Shown piece by piece: positions 10,003 to 18,716 of a stretch of DNA of 64,000 nucleotides (its first letter is position 1; each line of letters starts with the position of its first letter). The DNA is from Photorhabdus asymbiotica (GTDB taxonomy: Bacteria; Pseudomonadota; Gammaproteobacteria; Enterobacterales; Enterobacteriaceae). The position numbers and the translations under genes were made by a program. Location of the stretch: NCBI RefSeq assembly GCF_003634575.1, contig NZ_RBLJ01000001.1:1-64000 (forward strand), in the 5' to 3' direction. Below the pieces are notes generated by a model, which was given only the letters and a program-made list of their open reading frames with translations, was not told the origin of the DNA and made no database searches.

Positions 10003-10170
10003 AGGTATAAAAAGGCTAGCTTTTTTAATCATAATTTTGACTTAGTAAAAGCTCGTCTAAAAACGAGCTTATCACTATGTTATTAATAATGGGTATAAAT
10101 TCTGGGGAATTATGTTTAATAATTTAATATGTTGATTATAACATAATATTATTTAATTTAAGAGGGATAT
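10003..10170. promoter_or_regulatory. Gap with hairpin and duplicated leader before tail fibre 2
   Basis: At 10049-10070 there is a hairpin with stem AAGCTCGT/ACGAGCTT; a near-identical hairpin lies before fibre 3. The last 55 or so bases repeat the leader of fibre 1 (AATTTAATATGTTGATTATA and a GAGGG ribosome binding site). The hairpin may end transcription of the previous cassette, but it lacks a clear T-run. Confidence 0.45.
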
Positions 10171-11121
10171 ATGAGTCAAAAAAATGATTTCAAAGCTTTT
10201 TCTATTAGTAATAATGCTAATGTGGTGAGTCAAGAAAAATATGAAGAAAGTCAGGGGGTAAAGACGGGGTTTCCACCAGAGAATATCCCTATTCATGTAT
10301 TAAATAAGGTGTTACGTCAATCGTCAACTATAGCCTCTGTAGTGGCTAATTTTATTGCGGCCCAATCTGATGATGATGTTCTGGACGATGGTAATATAGC
10401 TAAACTGACCGATCAATTAAATCTATCTTTAGAACAAAAAATCACAACAGTAATTTCCAATGCCTCATTAACACAAAAAGGCGTTGTTCAGCTGACCAAT
10501 GAGATGGGTAATAATGACACATTGGCAGTGACACAAAAGTTAGTTCAGGAAATAGTCAATTCATTGCGTGAAAATATTAATGGCAAAGTACCCAATAGCT
10601 GGAGAATAAATGGTAAGGCGTTGACTGAGGATATTAATCTGAATGCGAGTGATGTAGGAGCATATACTCGGGCGGAAGTAGATAGATTGATAAAAAAAAC
10701 CAGTGAAATTCCTGTTGGCTCTCCTATTCCCTGGCCATTGCCTCATCCACCTTTTGGTTATGTCACTTGTAATGGTTCTGCCTTTAATAGATCACAGTAC
10801 CCAAAGTTAGCGGAAGCTTATCCTAACGGAAGATTACCCGATTTAAGGGGCGAGTTTATACGGGGATGGGATGATGGGCGCGGAGCTGATAATGGGCGGA
10901 AATTATTATCCTGGCAAGAAGGTTCCGCATTGTCGGAATATCTTGGAAGCTTCACAACTGGAGTAGCACAAAATATACATCAGAGGGATGGAGTTACATA
11001 TCACGATAAAGATCATAAAAGATATAAAATACCATCATTAGAAATCATTGGTACTGGAGTTGATTATTTCCGGTTCAGGCCACGCAATATCGCATTTAAC
11101 TACATCGTAAAGGCAGAATAA
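10171..11121 (+). CDS. Phage-type tail fibre (tail collar) protein, copy 2
   Basis: This 316-residue paralogue of the 8205-9221 protein has the same N-terminal FKAFSI-NNANVVSQ segment, the same QKGVVQLTNEMGNN repeat, and the collar motifs PVGSPIPWPLPHPPFGYVTCNG and GRLPDLRGEFIRGWDDGRG. From about residue 245 the C-terminal sequence is different (LLSWQEGSALSEYLGSF...) before the shared ending FRPRNIAFNYIVKAE. The pattern fits swapping of receptor-binding tips on a constant shaft. It is followed two bases later by its own chaperone. Confidence 0.88.
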   Translation: MSQKNDFKAFSISNNANVVSQEKYEESQGVKTGFPPENIPIHVLNKVLRQSSTIASVVANFIAAQSDDDVLDDGNIAKLTDQLNLSLEQKITTVISNASLTQKGVVQLTNEMGNNDTLAVTQKLVQEIVNSLRENINGKVPNSWRINGKALTEDINLNASDVGAYTRAEVDRLIKKTSEIPVGSPIPWPLPHPPFGYVTCNGSAFNRSQYPKLAEAYPNGRLPDLRGEFIRGWDDGRGADNGRKLLSWQEGSALSEYLGSFTTGVAQNIHQRDGVTYHDKDHKRYKIPSLEIIGTGVDYFRFRPRNIAFNYIVKAE

Positions 11122-11123
11122 TA

Positions 11124-11747
11124 ATGACACAAGAAAATATCTTAGATACTGAAACCGCAATATTAGGTGAAGACGGCTTAGCAATTAAAGCTGGCTGGAT
11201 AAAGGTTTATCATGTTAATCCTTATTCGAGAGAATTCGCCGGAACTAATGTTGAATATGTGGCGGAAGGTGTAGGTGTATCCGCGCATTCTTATCCTGAT
11301 GCTCCAAATCTTCCTGATACCGATAATATGGTTGTACGTCGCAGTGCGGACGAAAGTCATTGGGAAATTGTCCCTGATCATCGGGGGAAAATAGCTTATA
11401 GCACACAAACAGGTGAACAACAGGAAGTTATTGAACTGGGTGAATTACCAGAAATATTGACATTCGAGCAACCGGTTACTGATTTTGATAAATGGGATGG
11501 TGAAAACTGGGTAACAGATATTGAAGCGCAACAAGCCAGTCAAATTAAACAGGCAGAACAACAACGTGCCACTTTTCATCAACAAGCCAGTGACGCTATA
11601 ACCGTGCTGCAATATGCAGTTGAAACTGAAATGGCATCAGAGGTTGAAAAAGCGTTATTACTGGATTGGAAAAAGTATTTAGTATTATTAAGTCGGATTG
11701 ATATTTCATTGGCACCAGATATTACTTGGCCTGAAAAACCGCAATAA
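11124..11747 (+). CDS. Tail fibre assembly protein (chaperone), copy 2
   Basis: This 207-residue Caudo_TAP/Tfa-type chaperone is nearly identical to the one at 9224-9847. The visible differences are Thr for Ile near residue 10, Gln for His near 153, and several changes in the last 40 residues. It is coupled to tail fibre 2 by a 2-base gap. Confidence 0.88.
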   Translation: MTQENILDTETAILGEDGLAIKAGWIKVYHVNPYSREFAGTNVEYVAEGVGVSAHSYPDAPNLPDTDNMVVRRSADESHWEIVPDHRGKIAYSTQTGEQQEVIELGELPEILTFEQPVTDFDKWDGENWVTDIEAQQASQIKQAEQQRATFHQQASDAITVLQYAVETEMASEVEKALLLDWKKYLVLLSRIDISLAPDITWPEKPQ

Positions 11748-11819
11748 TAATAGCGTTAAAATTTTACCGTATTTAAATATTGGTAAAAGGTTTTTTTAAC
11801 CGTCGTTTTTATTTAATAG

Positions 11820-11841
11820 AAGCTCGTTTTTAAACGAGCTT
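11820..11841. terminator. Hairpin after tail-fibre cassette 2
   Basis: The inverted repeat AAGCTCGTTT/AAACGAGCTT has a two-base loop. It matches the hairpin at 10049-10070. There is no T-run directly after it on the plus strand, so a terminator role is only likely. Confidence 0.4.
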
Positions 11842-11877
11842 ATCGCTGTGTTTATTATATAGCAATAGGGGGGATAT

Positions 11878-13137
11878 ATGAGTAAAAAAAATGAGTTTAA
11901 AGCCTTTTCTATTAAGAATGGTGCTAATGTAGTGAGTCAAGATAGATATGAAGCAAGTCTGGACTTACAAACGGGGTTTCCACCCAATGATGTTCCAACA
12001 CATTTGTTAAATAAGGTATTACGTCAATCATCAACAATAGCTGCTGTGGTGGCTAATTTTATTGTGACCCAATCTGGCGATGATGTTTTGGATAATGGTG
12101 ATATAGCTAAACTCACCGCCCAATTAAATCTGGCGTTAAAACAAAAAATCACGGCAGAAATTCCTGATGCTTCATTAAAGCAAAAAGGTGTTGTTCAACT
12201 TACAAATGTGATTGGCAATAGTGACACATTGGCAGTGACACAAAAATTAGTGCAGGAAATCATTAATTCATTACGTGAAAATATTAATAGTAAAGTACCC
12301 AATAGCCGGAAAATAAATGGTAAGGCATTGACCGGTGACGTTAGTCTGAATGCGGGGGATGTGGGGGCTGCATCAATTAATGATGCAATGCGTTTTACTA
12401 ATTTGAATGGATGGGAAAATATATATAACGGTTATTCTTGGGTTGCCCCTAATACGCCTTTCGTCACTCGATATGGGTTGCCAAATGTATATGGGGTCCA
12501 GTTAAGATTCAGTAATGTGAATGGTGCCTCAAGCGAAGGCATTGATGGAGTATGGAGCCATAGGCTCGTTTTCATGCATGAAGGCGATACATATCGTACA
12601 GATAGAATAAACGCCGATAGCAAAAGACAGTATACACGCAGGTTTTGGGATGACAGAAATGCTAAACCGGATACTAATGGATACCTTAAACGAGCCTCTC
12701 CGGTAGTAGAAATTTATCCTGATGGCACATTCTCAACTAATGAAGAATCAGAGGGTGTGGAAGTTAAAAAACAGGGGATCGGCATATATCATCTATCAAA
12801 TATTTTGGGTTATAACGCTGATGGTGGTTGGGGGATACATGGTGGTATTTCTGTTCCCCATGACAACAATAATCTCGAATTGATTTTTGTTAAAGATCAG
12901 GTTCAGCCTGATGGTTCTATTATTATTAAAACTTTCCACCGTCAACATGCACATTTACCTGAAATGTTTCAGAACTGGCAACTCAAATCTGTTGATGACA
13001 ATGGTAACGAGATATTCTACCAAGATGGAGAACCCTGTGATATTCCCGAATCTTGCCGCTTAGATATTCGTGTCCAAATGCCAGAAGATTCGCTGTGGAA
13101 CTTGAGACAAAAGGAGTTACAGGAAGAATATAAATAA
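11878..13137 (+). CDS. Phage-type tail fibre protein, copy 3 (long, different C-terminal half)
   Basis: This 419-residue protein shares its first 165 or so residues with the other two fibres (FKAFSIKNGANVVSQ; QKGVVQLTNVIGNSDTLAVTQKL). It lacks the collar segment. The C-terminal 250 residues are of another prophage fibre type, with SPVVEIYPDGTF, a Gly-rich GGWGIHGGISVPHD segment and a DIRVQMPE ending. No chaperone gene follows. It looks like a recombinant between the local fibre N-terminus and a foreign fibre C-terminus. A strong ribosome binding site (GGGGGG) precedes the ATG. Confidence 0.82.
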   Translation: MSKKNEFKAFSIKNGANVVSQDRYEASLDLQTGFPPNDVPTHLLNKVLRQSSTIAAVVANFIVTQSGDDVLDNGDIAKLTAQLNLALKQKITAEIPDASLKQKGVVQLTNVIGNSDTLAVTQKLVQEIINSLRENINSKVPNSRKINGKALTGDVSLNAGDVGAASINDAMRFTNLNGWENIYNGYSWVAPNTPFVTRYGLPNVYGVQLRFSNVNGASSEGIDGVWSHRLVFMHEGDTYRTDRINADSKRQYTRRFWDDRNAKPDTNGYLKRASPVVEIYPDGTFSTNEESEGVEVKKQGIGIYHLSNILGYNADGGWGIHGGISVPHDNNNLELIFVKDQVQPDGSIIIKTFHRQHAHLPEMFQNWQLKSVDDNGNEIFYQDGEPCDIPESCRLDIRVQMPEDSLWNLRQKELQEEYK

Positions 13138-13172
13138 CGTGCACCGCTGATCACAATTCATAATTTGTAGTA

Positions 13173-13208
13173 ATACGGGGCCTAATATGGCCCTGTATCT
13201 TATTTTTT
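13173..13208 (+). terminator. Rho-independent terminator behind tail fibre 3
   Basis: A stem of ATACGGGGCC against GGCCCTGTAT (one G-U pair) with a short loop is followed by CTTATTTTTT. Confidence 0.8.
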
Positions 13209-13803
13209 ACGCAATTACCCGGCTATTTGCAATAAGTATTTATCTATTAATCCAGATACAATTTCCAGTAAAAATTCATCAGGCCGTGACATCTCAATTA
13301 ATCATATTTAGGTAGTTAATCGATTTGTCTTTATTAAAAGCCTTGAATATGAATCAAGTATTTTATTTCAACGTTAGGAAATCCGTAATTAAATAAAATC
13401 CTAATTCCATATATATTTCTATTTTTCTGACAAATCAGATTTCCATTATTAAAAATAGTTAATCGAGAAATAAGACAAGTACGAAAATTCATTTTAATAA
13501 TAATATTTAATGTTTATTTTAATTATTAAATACAATGAGTTATATAATTTCATGGAATTCAATGTATGATATTTAACCCTAGTGAGGTTGCATTAAAACA
13601 ATATACGTGAGAATTTATTTACCAGCCGACACACGGTGGGTTTTAAATATCATTGAATGTGCCACAGCATATTAAGTTGCTATAAATGGACGTTAATTGA
13701 TCTCTTCGTCCATCTCATCTTGTTCGGTTATTTAATCAGGTTTGGTGCGGTTTAACGTAAGTAAGTTTGCACTTCCTGTCATATATAAAGGTAAAAAGGT
13801 GCC
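13209..13803. promoter_or_regulatory. AT-rich upstream region of the T6SS operon
   Basis: No gene is seen. This region should carry the T6SS promoter. A stretch near 13567-13578 (GATATTTAACCC) is complementary, with a two-base bulge, to GGGTTTTAAATATC near 13637-13650, so the transcript leader could fold. I found no convincing sigma-54 type (GG-N10-GC) site. TssB is preceded by the ribosome binding site AAAGGTG. Confidence 0.4.
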
Positions 13804-14355
13804 ATGAATACTCAACGTAAGCTTGATAAAGTAAGGCCGCCCCGTGTTCAGATTACTTATGATGTCGAATTAGGTGGTGCGGTTGAGAAAAAAGAATTGC
13901 CTTTGGTTATTGGTGTGATTGGGCAATTTGCTGAGCAATCAATTCCTATGCGTGAACGTCGTTTTATGCATGTTGATAAAGATAATTTTAATGCTGTTAT
14001 GGAAGGTTTATCACCTTCTTTGGAATTACAGGTTGAAAGTGCTCTGCCGGATCAGAGTGGATTTATTAATATCGATTTGCAATTTCAATCAATGGCTGAT
14101 TTTTCCCCGGAGAATTTGGCGAAGCAGATTGAGCCACTTCGTAATTTATTGGAAATTCGCAGCAAATTAAGTGATTTGAAAGGTCGTGCATTGAGTAATG
14201 AAAAATTGCGTGACCGTCTGGCGGAAATTCTTGCTGAACATGCGGACAAATTACCGCCGGTAAACGAGGAAGCAGAAACCGTTGCAACAGAAAATACAAC
14301 GGATGACGTTACCCCGGAAAATAACAATATTCCGGAAGATAACAATGCACAGTGA
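13804..14355 (+). CDS. tssB: T6SS contractile sheath small subunit TssB (VipA)
   Basis: This 183-residue protein begins with RKLDKVRPPRVQITYDVELGGAVEKKELPLVIGVIGQF, split here as the TssB signature RVQITYDVE near residue 16 and LPLVIGV near 34. The motif MADFSPE lies near residue 95 and a helical C-terminal part follows. TssB and TssC form the cytoplasmic contractile sheath around the Hcp tube. It is the first gene of the operon and ends 7 bases before tssC. Confidence 0.95.
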   Translation: MNTQRKLDKVRPPRVQITYDVELGGAVEKKELPLVIGVIGQFAEQSIPMRERRFMHVDKDNFNAVMEGLSPSLELQVESALPDQSGFINIDLQFQSMADFSPENLAKQIEPLRNLLEIRSKLSDLKGRALSNEKLRDRLAEILAEHADKLPPVNEEAETVATENTTDDVTPENNNIPEDNNAQ

Positions 14356-14362
14356 GGACAAC

Positions 14363-15844
14363 ATGGAACAGAGCGTTGTTGAACAGCAAGAATTGCAAGC
14401 AACGGAAGCCAGCGGCGATTTTCTTGATCAGATTATTGATAACACCCAGGCCATTCGTCGGGAAACGGATCGTGATCGGGTAAAAAGCCAACTCGACCAG
14501 TTTTTATCAGAAGTGACTGCTGGCTCATTAGTGGTTTCTGGTGATCTGGTAAACAGCATTGAGGAGCGTATTGCCGCGATTGACGCGTTGATGTCAGCTC
14601 AACTGAGTTTGGTACTGCATCATCCAGAATTCCAGCGTCTGGAATCTTCCTGGACGGGGCTTAAAGGGTTACTCGATCAGAGTGAAACGGATAACACCCA
14701 GATTCGCATGTTGAACGCGACAAAAACCGATTTAATTAAGGACTTTAAATCGGCTTCTGATTTCGATCAGTCAATGCTGTTTAAAAATATTTATGAACAT
14801 GAGTACGGTACCTTTGGTGGTGAACCTTACTCGGCATTTGTGGGTGATTTTGATTTTGATAACAGCCCAGAAGATCTTTACTTACTGGAGCAGATTTCTC
14901 ATGTGGCGGCTGCGGCACATGCACCGTTTATTAGTTCAGCCAATGCAGGCATGTTGGGGCTGAATGATTTTGGTGAATTACCGCGTCCGCGTGATTTGTC
15001 CAAACTGTTTGACACATCCGACTATTTGCGTTGGAAACGCTTCCGGGAATCTGATGACTCCCGTTATGTTGGTCTGACTTTGCCAAGAGTGATTGGTCGT
15101 TTGCCTTACGGAGCAAAAACGATTCCGATTGAACAGTTCTGTTTCGAAGAACAGATGAGAGAAGGGGATAGCAATAGTTATCTGTGGATTAATGCCGCTT
15201 ATGCATTGGCTGGCCGTATGGTGGCTGCGTTTGAACAATATGGCTGGTGTGCTGCGATTCGTGGTGTAGAAGGTGGGGGATTGGTCGAGGCATTGCCAAC
15301 TCATCATTACTCCTCTGTGTCCGGCGAAAAAATGCTGCAATGTCCAACTGAAGTGGCTATTTCTGATCGCCGTGAGAAAGAGTTGGCAGAATTAGGCTTT
15401 ATTCCTCTGGTTTATTATAAAGGGACTGACTACGCCGCATTTTTCTCTGTGCAGTCACCTAATAAACCCAGGAAATATAATTCTGACCTGGCAAATGCCA
15501 ATGCAAAATTATCAACACAATTGCAATATATTATGACGACTTCTCGCTTCGCACATTATTTGAAAATGATTGTGCGTGACAAAGTGGGTAGTTTTATGTC
15601 CCGCGGAGAATGCCAAACTTATCTGCAAAGTTGGATCAACCAATATATTGTTGGTTCTGATACTGTCGGCGCAGAAATTAAAGCCAGCCATCCGTTGCGG
15701 GAGGCAAGAGTTGATGTTGTTGAAGTTCCCGGTTCACCTGGAACATATCGCGCAGTGGCTTATTTAAGGCCGCATTTCCAATTAGAGGGATTAAGCATGT
15801 CTTTACGGTTGGTTGCTGATTTACCACCGTCCTCAGCTGCTTGA
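14363..15844 (+). CDS. tssC: T6SS contractile sheath large subunit TssC (VipB)
   Basis: The start is taken at ATG 14363, which has GTGAGG upstream; an upstream in-frame start would overlap tssB. The product is about 493 residues. Typical TssC segments are HHPEFQRLESSWTGLKGL near residue 90, DFDFDNSPEDLYLL, FISSANAGMLGL, the P-rich SDDSRYVGLTLPRVIGRLPYG, and a C-terminal region with ASHPLREARVDVVEVPG and RPHFQLEGLSMSLRLV. It assembles with TssB and is disassembled by ClpV. Confidence 0.96.
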   Translation: MEQSVVEQQELQATEASGDFLDQIIDNTQAIRRETDRDRVKSQLDQFLSEVTAGSLVVSGDLVNSIEERIAAIDALMSAQLSLVLHHPEFQRLESSWTGLKGLLDQSETDNTQIRMLNATKTDLIKDFKSASDFDQSMLFKNIYEHEYGTFGGEPYSAFVGDFDFDNSPEDLYLLEQISHVAAAAHAPFISSANAGMLGLNDFGELPRPRDLSKLFDTSDYLRWKRFRESDDSRYVGLTLPRVIGRLPYGAKTIPIEQFCFEEQMREGDSNSYLWINAAYALAGRMVAAFEQYGWCAAIRGVEGGGLVEALPTHHYSSVSGEKMLQCPTEVAISDRREKELAELGFIPLVYYKGTDYAAFFSVQSPNKPRKYNSDLANANAKLSTQLQYIMTTSRFAHYLKMIVRDKVGSFMSRGECQTYLQSWINQYIVGSDTVGAEIKASHPLREARVDVVEVPGSPGTYRAVAYLRPHFQLEGLSMSLRLVADLPPSSAA

Positions 15845-15907
15845 TTGTTCATTTATTAATATTTGTCTTATTCATTACAACTAAACAACTAACTGGAGTA
15901 GTTAATT

Positions 15908-16402
15908 ATGAGTTCTTCAATTTTTTTGCAAATTGATGGTATTAAAGGTGAAAGTACCGACAGCAAACATAAAGACTGGATTGAGCTGGAGCATGTGAAT
16001 TTTGGCGCGTTCAACCACGCACGTATTGCAGACAGTGGTAAACGTAAGATTACCGTTGGTGCAGCGGATTTCCGTACGATCGACTGTGTGAAGGTGATGG
16101 ACATCAGTTCTGTCAAATTGTTGTCAGCAGTGGCACAGGGGACTGCGATTAAGAAAGTGAAATTGGAAATCTGTACGATTTTCAAAGGGGAAATGCACCC
16201 TTACGCGGAGGTTGAAATGGATGAATGTATTATCTCTGATGTCCATGAAACTTGTTCACGTGGCGGTGAATTCCCACAAGAGCAGTTTTCCATTACCTAT
16301 TCCAAAATTAAATGGACATTCACACCACTCAGTCCAGACGGCACCAAAGGCAACAAAGCAGGTCCAGAAGGCTGGGATCTTATCGAAAACAAGAAACAGT
16401 AA
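15908..16402 (+). CDS. hcp: T6SS tube protein Hcp (TssD)
   Basis: This 164-residue Hcp-family protein starts SSSIFLQIDGIKGESTD and has the internal IELEHVNFG segment. Hexamers stack into the inner tube and are secreted. It lies 63 bases after tssC with its own ribosome binding site (CTGGAG). A strong hairpin follows at 16418-16434, which may raise Hcp output relative to downstream genes. Confidence 0.95.
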   Translation: MSSSIFLQIDGIKGESTDSKHKDWIELEHVNFGAFNHARIADSGKRKITVGAADFRTIDCVKVMDISSVKLLSAVAQGTAIKKVKLEICTIFKGEMHPYAEVEMDECIISDVHETCSRGGEFPQEQFSITYSKIKWTFTPLSPDGTKGNKAGPEGWDLIENKKQ

Positions 16403-16417
16403 TTTTTGTTGTTTACT

Positions 16418-16440
16418 GCCGGCCTTTGGCCGGCGGTTTT
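16418..16440 (+). terminator. Intra-operon hairpin between hcp and tssE
   Basis: The perfect stem GCCGGCC/GGCCGGC has a TTT loop and is followed by GGTTTT. It is probably a partial terminator or mRNA-stabilising hairpin, since the operon continues 20 bases later. Confidence 0.65.
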
Positions 16441-16459
16441 ATCCGCAAAGAGATGACTT

Positions 16460-16903
16460 ATGATTCAGCCTTCATTTCTCCATCGCTTGAAAGATGATTA
16501 TCCACAAAATGAAGAACGTGGAGTAACGTTTATTTGGTCGCGTCAGGAAGTTGTGCAAAGCCTTATGTTCGATCTGAACATGTTATTTTCATCAAGACCG
16601 ATTTCCGCAGTTTTACCTTTATTTGGTGAGTTACCGAAATCCGTTTTAAATTATGGCGTTTCTGATGTTATTAGTGTTGATATTTCGGATGATGAGCGTA
16701 TTGATGCACTGAGTAATAATATTTACCAGGCTATTTCCTGGTTTGAACCACGCCTAAAAAATGTCGTTATTACATTACAGAAAAATACACCGGAGAATAT
16801 TACTTTTTGGGTGAGTGGAATTTTTTTCAACGAACAGATTGTGTTTTCTATCTCATGGAGCAGTACTGCTTATACCTATTCAATTTCATGGGACAGATCA
16901 TAA
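16460..16903 (+). CDS. tssE: T6SS baseplate protein TssE (gp25-like)
   Basis: This 147-residue protein has the GPW/gp25 layout. The N-terminus is SFLHRLKDDYP. LNMLFSSRP and LNYGVSDVISVD are in the middle, followed by ISWFEPRLKNVVITL. It is a baseplate wedge component homologous to T4 gp25. It ends just before tssF. Confidence 0.93.
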   Translation: MIQPSFLHRLKDDYPQNEERGVTFIWSRQEVVQSLMFDLNMLFSSRPISAVLPLFGELPKSVLNYGVSDVISVDISDDERIDALSNNIYQAISWFEPRLKNVVITLQKNTPENITFWVSGIFFNEQIVFSISWSSTAYTYSISWDRS

Positions 16904-16904
16904 T

Positions 16905-18716
16905 ATGATGTTATTACCGCAAAAAATACTGACTTATTATAACCGGGAGCTGAGTTATTTAAGGCAATATGGTGCCGCTTTTTCTCAGCGTTTTCCTAAA
17001 ATTGCCAAACGTCTTGGATTCGCGGAGGGCGTTTCAGAAGATCCCCATGTAGAACGGTTAGTAGAATCTTTTGCTTTTCTGACGGCCAAGATTCATCAGC
17101 GTATTGATGAAGATATGCCAGAGCTGAACAACGCCATGCTGGAAGTGTTGGCACCACAATTCTTACGCCAGGTTCCGTCAGTATCGTTGGTACAGTTTCA
17201 ACAAGACCCGTTGGCATCGGGTGTGACTGGCGTGATGACGGTGGCACGACATACGCCGTTAATTTCTCAGCCGGTCGATGATGTGGCTTGCCGTTTCCGC
17301 ACGGTATATCCGCTGGAAATGTTGCCACTGGATTTAACCCACACGGAACTGATGCCAGATCCTTATGATCGGGATTTTATTTTAACTCTGAATTTCACGT
17401 TGTGGCCGGGTGCCAGCTTTCGGGCGCGTCATATTCGGTTGTACTTACATGGTGCGCCGATACTGGCCCATAGCTTATATGAGCTGTTGTCGGCGCAGGT
17501 AAAACAACTGGAATGTCGGCTGGGTGAGCACGTATTCAACATGGATAACCGAGATATTCAGGTCGTGGGTTTCGATCCGCAAGATAACCTGTGCGCTGAT
17601 GATCTGATGATAAATCCGACTCATCATCTGTTCCGCGATTATTTTAGTTTTCCTGAACGGTTCTTATTTCTGGACATTCCGTTACCTGATGCAGGTTTGA
17701 TCACCAAATTAGCGGGAGATCTGCATTATCGTTTCCGGCTTAAGGATTGTGCTGCGTTGCGTCGTATTGAGCGAATGAGCGATAAAGTTGATAGTGAAAC
17801 TTTTCGGCTAAATTGTGTCCCGGTAGTGAATCTATTTTCTCATCAGGCAGAGCCGATTATTCCGTTAGAAACTGAGCACGAATACCTAGTGCAACCGGAT
17901 GCGCGTCGTCCACAAAGTATGGAAGTCTATACTATCGATAGAGTTGAGATTGTTAGCCGTCAGCAAGAGCAATTGAGTTCTAGATCTGTACCGCCATTAT
18001 TCGGTATTGAACATACACAAGATGGCGAGCAACCTCTGTTGCTCTGGCAAGCATCACCACGCCCTTCACTCAGGCATAACGAAACGGGAATGAATATGTT
18101 TATCGGTTTTTCCGATAGCAGTGGTGAGCAATTAAAGCCAGAAACCGATGTGGTGGTATTGAGTTTAACCTGTACTAATCGTGATATGCCGCGGCTGTTG
18201 AGCAATGGTCATCCCGATGGGGATTTTGAATCAGAGGTTGCTTTACCGGGCGTAAAAATTCTGGGACTGATCCGTCCCCGGTTACCGGCGCGCCCACAAC
18301 CGAATTGCGCATTGAACTGGCGTTTGGTGTCACAACTCAATCTGAACCAAATGTTACTGAGTGGCTCGCAAGGCGTTCAATGCCTAAAAGAGACGCTAGA
18401 ACTGTACAACTTGCATGGTGATCCGGCCATATCGCGGTTAATTGCCCAACTACAACAGGTTGCCATTGTGCCTGTGAGTGCACGTCTGAATCCTGCTGAT
18501 CCTTATTCTCTGGCGCGTGGATTGGAAGTGACGTTGACATTCCAGACACAGGCGGGTGAGTTTGTCGATTTTTATCTTTTTTGCAGCCTACTGGAACGTT
18601 TTATCGCTATGTATGCGCCGATTAACAGTTTCACGCAGACAGTGACTCAATTGGAATCGGTTAATAATAGTATGCGTCGTTGGCCACGTCGTAGCGGGAG
18701 GCTGACATGGCTTTAG
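16905..18716 (+). CDS. tssF: T6SS baseplate protein TssF
   Basis: The start is ATG 16905 (or the adjacent ATG 16908), giving about 603 residues. The N-terminus, with LTYYNRELSYLRQYGAAFSQ and FPKIAKRLGF, is diagnostic for TssF (ImpG/VasA). The C-terminal part has GVQCLKETLELYNLHG and ARGLEVTLTFQ. It is a baseplate component working with TssE, TssG and TssK. The gene overlaps tssG by 10 bases. Confidence 0.95.
   Translation: MMLLPQKILTYYNRELSYLRQYGAAFSQRFPKIAKRLGFAEGVSEDPHVERLVESFAFLTAKIHQRIDEDMPELNNAMLEVLAPQFLRQVPSVSLVQFQQDPLASGVTGVMTVARHTPLISQPVDDVACRFRTVYPLEMLPLDLTHTELMPDPYDRDFILTLNFTLWPGASFRARHIRLYLHGAPILAHSLYELLSAQVKQLECRLGEHVFNMDNRDIQVVGFDPQDNLCADDLMINPTHHLFRDYFSFPERFLFLDIPLPDAGLITKLAGDLHYRFRLKDCAALRRIERMSDKVDSETFRLNCVPVVNLFSHQAEPIIPLETEHEYLVQPDARRPQSMEVYTIDRVEIVSRQQEQLSSRSVPPLFGIEHTQDGEQPLLLWQASPRPSLRHNETGMNMFIGFSDSSGEQLKPETDVVVLSLTCTNRDMPRLLSNGHPDGDFESEVALPGVKILGLIRPRLPARPQPNCALNWRLVSQLNLNQMLLSGSQGVQCLKETLELYNLHGDPAISRLIAQLQQVAIVPVSARLNPADPYSLARGLEVTLTFQTQAGEFVDFYLFCSLLERFIAMYAPINSFTQTVTQLESVNNSMRRWPRRSGRLTWL

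Noticed and set aside
13209-13803. A sigma-54 promoter for the T6SS
   Set aside because: GG/GC pairs at the right spacing and TGGCAC-TTGC matches were looked for by eye and none was convincing.
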